The notes below the pieces were generated by a model that made no database searches, was not told where the DNA came from, and saw nothing but the letters and a program-made list of their open reading frames with translations. Both the position numbers and the translations under genes were made by a program. From positions 124,001 through 188,000 of the forward strand of contig JAHIVH010000054.1 in NCBI GenBank assembly GCA_018816735.1: DNA of 64,000 nucleotides, read 5' to 3'. Origin of the DNA: Pseudomonadota bacterium. Lineage in GTDB: Bacteria; Desulfobacterota; Desulfobacteria; Desulfobacterales; JAHIVH01. The first letter of the stretch is position 1, and every line of letters begins with the position of its first letter. Shown in pieces: positions 61,157-64,000 of the stretch.

Positions 61157-62446
61157 TCAAAATGTGACTGATGTAGCGGAAAGCGGTGCGTCATAGATAT
61201 TTCGAATGTCCGTTTCCATGCCTTTCTGATATCCTTTGGTATAGAAATGGACCAGACGAAGTTCAACAGTGTCCGCCTTGAGTTTGTCCCAGCCGATATT
61301 GAAATCAAATCCGATACCGGGTAATTCCCCTGGATCGTCCTCCATCTTGTCTTTGGCGTTTTCATCATCATTAAAATACAAAGAGGCTTTGACCGGACAT
61401 CCCGGAGGGGCTATCCAGACAGACCAGAAACTCAGGTCGTCCCTGGTAAGAACGCTCCATGTCCAGGGTGATCGATCCAGTTTTTTATCTGAATCATCCA
61501 TTTTCCCATCAATGATGTGTCCGGATGGATTATTGGAGTTATAGAATGTCCATCCTTTTGCGTCTTTGAAATCATCAATGATGGTGGCTCTGAAATAGCC
61601 TGGTTTTATCGGAAACGATGCTGAAAATGCAAAATCAGCATATGAGTCGTAATAATAGGTATACTGTTTTGTGGCGCTGACAGGTATGCCCAGGAATAAG
61701 GGTGTGGCGTTTTTTGAATATACAACCACGCGCACCGGCCCGTCTATATAACCTTCTTCCTCTACAGTGATATCTTCTTCAGACCGGTTCAAGGTAATAC
61801 CCATGGACTTAATTTTCACGCGCGCCTTGATACGATCAATAAAGTCTTTCCCATGACCGCCAAGCCCTTCTTCAAACGCATATTTCGAAGCGCCCACCGG
61901 AAATTTCTTATTATAGTGTCCGGAATAATTTCGGGTTGAAAATGAAAGTGTCTTATGATTGTAAGATACATAATCAAGGGAAGATTTGTATTCAGGGGTA
62001 TTAAAAGCCATGAGGTATACCCACGCTTTTTCCTGTGACACGGGGCCGGTCACTTCAATTTCAGCACAGGCCTTGTATCCCTGCGGCAGCAGCGCTTTTC
62101 CGGGAAGCTTTTCGCCGGTATCCATGGCCATAAATACCAGCTCGTCATTTGCATCAAAATGATTATTGTCATTATCTGTTGTAATGTGCTTACCATGGGT
62201 GAGAATGAATTTTCCGTCTTCATCTTTTTCATCGATCTGAAAAGGAATGGGAATAAGCCTGTTTTCCTTGAGGGCATACAGTCCATAATGGAGAATCGGT
62301 TCACCCGTCAGGCTGCAGGTTTGACCGGTTACAATTACCGGATCGAACCTCCGTTGAAGGGATTTTATCCCCTGCTCTTCAGCAGACACTGAAAATGCGA
62401 GGCAAAAAATTATCATAAAAGAGGTTATGATTTTGGTCCATTTCAT
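61157..62446 (-). CDS. Secreted protein of unknown function
   Basis: This is 429 residues. A signal peptide (about 1-22, ending VSAEE) precedes a domain with '...YALKENRLIPIPFQIDEKDEDGKFI' near residue 60 and 'DANDELVFMAMDTG' near 100. I recall these motifs from uncharacterised periplasmic proteins of Desulfobacterota and other sediment bacteria. The rest looks beta-rich, with Trp/Tyr-rich segments (about 250-420). There is no cysteine pair pattern and no membrane anchor after the signal, so it is probably periplasmic. It has a good ribosome binding site (GGGAG). No function can be assigned. Confidence 0.75.
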   Translation of the reverse strand: MKWTKIITSFMIIFCLAFSVSAEEQGIKSLQRRFDPVIVTGQTCSLTGEPILHYGLYALKENRLIPIPFQIDEKDEDGKFILTHGKHITTDNDNNHFDANDELVFMAMDTGEKLPGKALLPQGYKACAEIEVTGPVSQEKAWVYLMAFNTPEYKSSLDYVSYNHKTLSFSTRNYSGHYNKKFPVGASKYAFEEGLGGHGKDFIDRIKARVKIKSMGITLNRSEEDITVEEEGYIDGPVRVVVYSKNATPLFLGIPVSATKQYTYYYDSYADFAFSASFPIKPGYFRATIIDDFKDAKGWTFYNSNNPSGHIIDGKMDDSDKKLDRSPWTWSVLTRDDLSFWSVWIAPPGCPVKASLYFNDDENAKDKMEDDPGELPGIGFDFNIGWDKLKADTVELRLVHFYTKGYQKGMETDIRNIYDAPLSATSVTF

Positions 62447-62697
62447 AGATGAATCTCCCTTTTTTTTAAAAATCCTGTTAAAAGATAAAACGTCATATGA
62501 AAAAACAAACGCTGTGTCAATATCAGGAACGATTCAGAATCTTGTCCTGTTAAAATTTCCGGGTTTAAATATTCGGATAAAAATGATAATGAAGGGTTAC
62601 GTGAATTTAAAACAATTCAGACAAACGTCTGTTCCGTAAACAGTCTGGTTTATTATAAAGCGTATGGCGCATCCCACCGTCAGGAGAAAGGAAAAAC

Positions 62698-63981
62698 ATG
62701 GACAGCATGAATGGAACACAGCTTTACGGCATAAGCAAGCTGGCCGCGGTTTTAAGGATGGGGTTCAACAGAGAGCTGAAAGGTCTGTCCCTGAAAAAAA
62801 AGCTTGCCTTGAATTACGTGTCAAAGGAAAGCAAGCTCACCCTTCTCAACAACAGGATTTTTTCCAATACATTTACGCCATATTTCCCATCACATGCCTA
62901 TGACCGGTTTTTAAAGGGCGTCAAGGCGATCTCATCAGGTTATCCCATACCCATTGTGACCAATTTTGCGGTGACTGCAAAATGCCCGTGTAACTGCTGG
63001 CATTGCTCATTTGCGGACCGGCCTCGAAACATGATGCTGGATTTCAACACCCTGCAGCAGGCCATAGAAGACGCACAAGAGCTCGGTTCTAGTGTGATCG
63101 GACTCACCGGCGGTGAACCCCTCCTGCGAGACGATCTGGAAGACATTATTGCGGCCATTGATGATCGGTCCATGCCTATCCTGTTTTCAACCGGATATGG
63201 CTTGACAACAGAACGGGTTAAGGCATTGAAGAAAGCCGGGCTGGAAATTCCTGTTATCAGTCTGGATAGCTATAATCCTCATATTCACGATCAGGGAAGG
63301 CGAAAAGACGGGATGTTTGATTCTGCCCTGAGAGCCATCCGTCTGTTTCGTGAAGAGGGGTTTTATGTGGCTGTATCGTTTGTACCGGATCGCAAGCTGG
63401 TGGACAATGTTCCGGAATTGTACAGGACCATCCGGTTTTTCAAGGATCTGGGGGTGAACGACATGAGACTCACATCCCCCATTTTAAGTGGCCGGCTCAC
63501 TGAAAAGGCAGAAGAGAAACTGTCTCCTGAAAATGTTAAAACCATCATCGATCTCCAGAAAATGTGCACCCGGACCCCTGGCTATCCTGGTGTGTTTGCC
63601 TATGATTTTTTCGAAAATGAAGATTATTACGGGTGCGGGGCCGGATATAACTATATGTTTATCGACGCAGAGGGAAATGTCTGTCCCTGTGACTTTACCA
63701 TGCTATCCTTCGGCAATATCCATGACAAGGCATTGGGGGACATCTGGGATGAAACCAGCCGGGCATTTTCAGTCCCCGGATGTTCATGCTATGCGAATAA
63801 ATGCAGTGGGAAAATGGCGGAAGTCAAACCAGATACCTGGCCGGTAAAAGGGGATCAGGCACGTGAGGTTTTAAAAGACTGCCCCCCCTATGATAAAAAG
63901 AAAATACCCGAATTCTATCGACGGATGGGCCTTCACCTTCAGAAACGTTTCATGTCATCAAAAGAATCGTCTGAAGAGTAA
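62698..63981 (+). CDS. Radical SAM protein with SPASM-type C-terminal cysteines
   Basis: This is 427 residues. The radical SAM cluster motif is 'CPCNCWHCSF' near residue 99 (CxxxCxxC), then 'GLTGGEPLLRDDLEDII' near 138. The C-terminal region has 'YYGCGAGYNYMFIDAEGNVCPCDF', then 'GCSCYANKCSGK', the SPASM arrangement holding extra [4Fe-4S] clusters, as in MoaA/PqqE/anSME-like enzymes and heme-synthesis AhbC/AhbD relatives. ATG 62698 follows AGGAGAAAGG. About 90 N-terminal residues before the cluster are lysine-rich and helical, suggesting membrane or partner contact. The substrate is unknown. It is complete within the window. Confidence 0.87.
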   Translation: MDSMNGTQLYGISKLAAVLRMGFNRELKGLSLKKKLALNYVSKESKLTLLNNRIFSNTFTPYFPSHAYDRFLKGVKAISSGYPIPIVTNFAVTAKCPCNCWHCSFADRPRNMMLDFNTLQQAIEDAQELGSSVIGLTGGEPLLRDDLEDIIAAIDDRSMPILFSTGYGLTTERVKALKKAGLEIPVISLDSYNPHIHDQGRRKDGMFDSALRAIRLFREEGFYVAVSFVPDRKLVDNVPELYRTIRFFKDLGVNDMRLTSPILSGRLTEKAEEKLSPENVKTIIDLQKMCTRTPGYPGVFAYDFFENEDYYGCGAGYNYMFIDAEGNVCPCDFTMLSFGNIHDKALGDIWDETSRAFSVPGCSCYANKCSGKMAEVKPDTWPVKGDQAREVLKDCPPYDKKKIPEFYRRMGLHLQKRFMSSKESSEE

Positions 63982-64000
63982 GGTGGATTTAAAGAAAAAG

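Noticed and set aside
1-64000. CRISPR arrays, tRNA or rRNA genes, complete transposases or integrases
   Set aside because: No regularly spaced repeats, cloverleaf-like sequences, rRNA segments or recombinase motifs were noticed on either strand. A tRNA or repeat search by program would settle this.

Overview
The window looks like a chromosomal segment from a strictly anaerobic, sulfate-reducer-like member of the Desulfobacterota (Desulfobacterales type). This is inferred from gene content: a B12-dependent ribonucleotide reductase, FMN-type (archaeal-style) glutamate synthase parts, a beta-keto-acid cleavage enzyme with a glutaconate-type CoA-transferase, several radical SAM proteins and many lipoproteins with LxxC lipoboxes. 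Base composition is moderate. I see no rRNA, tRNA, CRISPR array, complete insertion sequence or prophage.

Region 1-3.0 kb is a patch of decaying genes: a truncated type-I-FAS-like acyltransferase domain, a pectate-lyase-like relic joined to a tautomerase gene, a methyltransferase stub with a good ribosome binding site and a GyrI-like stub. They surround an intact GAF protein that ends in a cysteine-rich zinc-finger-like module. Region 3-13.2 kb holds lipid and carboxylate metabolism (acyl-CoA dehydrogenase, SDR, acyl-CoA ligase, BKACE plus two-subunit CoA-transferase). It also holds a eukaryote-style HisH-HisF fusion, an RluA pseudouridine synthase and a DsbA-family relic in which UGA sits exactly at the first CxxC cysteine with a SECIS-like hairpin downstream. 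Region 13.7-18.1 kb is a tight, overlapping four-gene operon: lysine-2,3-aminomutase-like radical SAM enzyme, YkgJ cysteine-cluster protein, ATP-grasp ligase, and ATP-grasp ligase fused to a GNAT acetyltransferase. It is the best candidate for an uncharacterised small-molecule pathway.

Region 18.2-29 kb carries an ABC-F protein, a Kelch lipoprotein, a lipase-like hydrolase, a methyltransferase and a nitrogen cluster: a KaiC-like/XRE/cupin regulator, an FMN glutamate-synthase domain protein, a GAF-ANTAR protein and a divergent class II glutaminase-domain protein. The leader of the FMN gene contains two hexaloop hairpins (loops AAUGGC and AAAGAC, each with A1 and G4), the second overlapping an intrinsic terminator. 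That is the arrangement expected of an ANTAR antitermination target, and the ANTAR protein is encoded next door.

Region 29-43 kb has topoisomerase III, a stand-alone YcaO, a lipoprotein N-formylglutamate-amidohydrolase homologue, an unrecognised 1395-residue lipoprotein, an FN3/outer-membrane-barrel fusion and a Thr/Asp-repeat lipoprotein. Region 43-48.6 kb is a QueG-like Fe-S protein and a complete BMP-type (nucleoside-like) ABC transporter. Region 48.6-58 kb has two signalling systems (HTH-7TM histidine kinase-receiver; CpxAR-like pair), a methyltransferase, a free-standing copy of the zinc-finger-like module, a 3D-domain lipoprotein and NrdJ. Region 58-64 kb has an MFS transporter, a condensation-domain-like acyltransferase, a secreted protein of unknown function and a radical SAM/SPASM protein.
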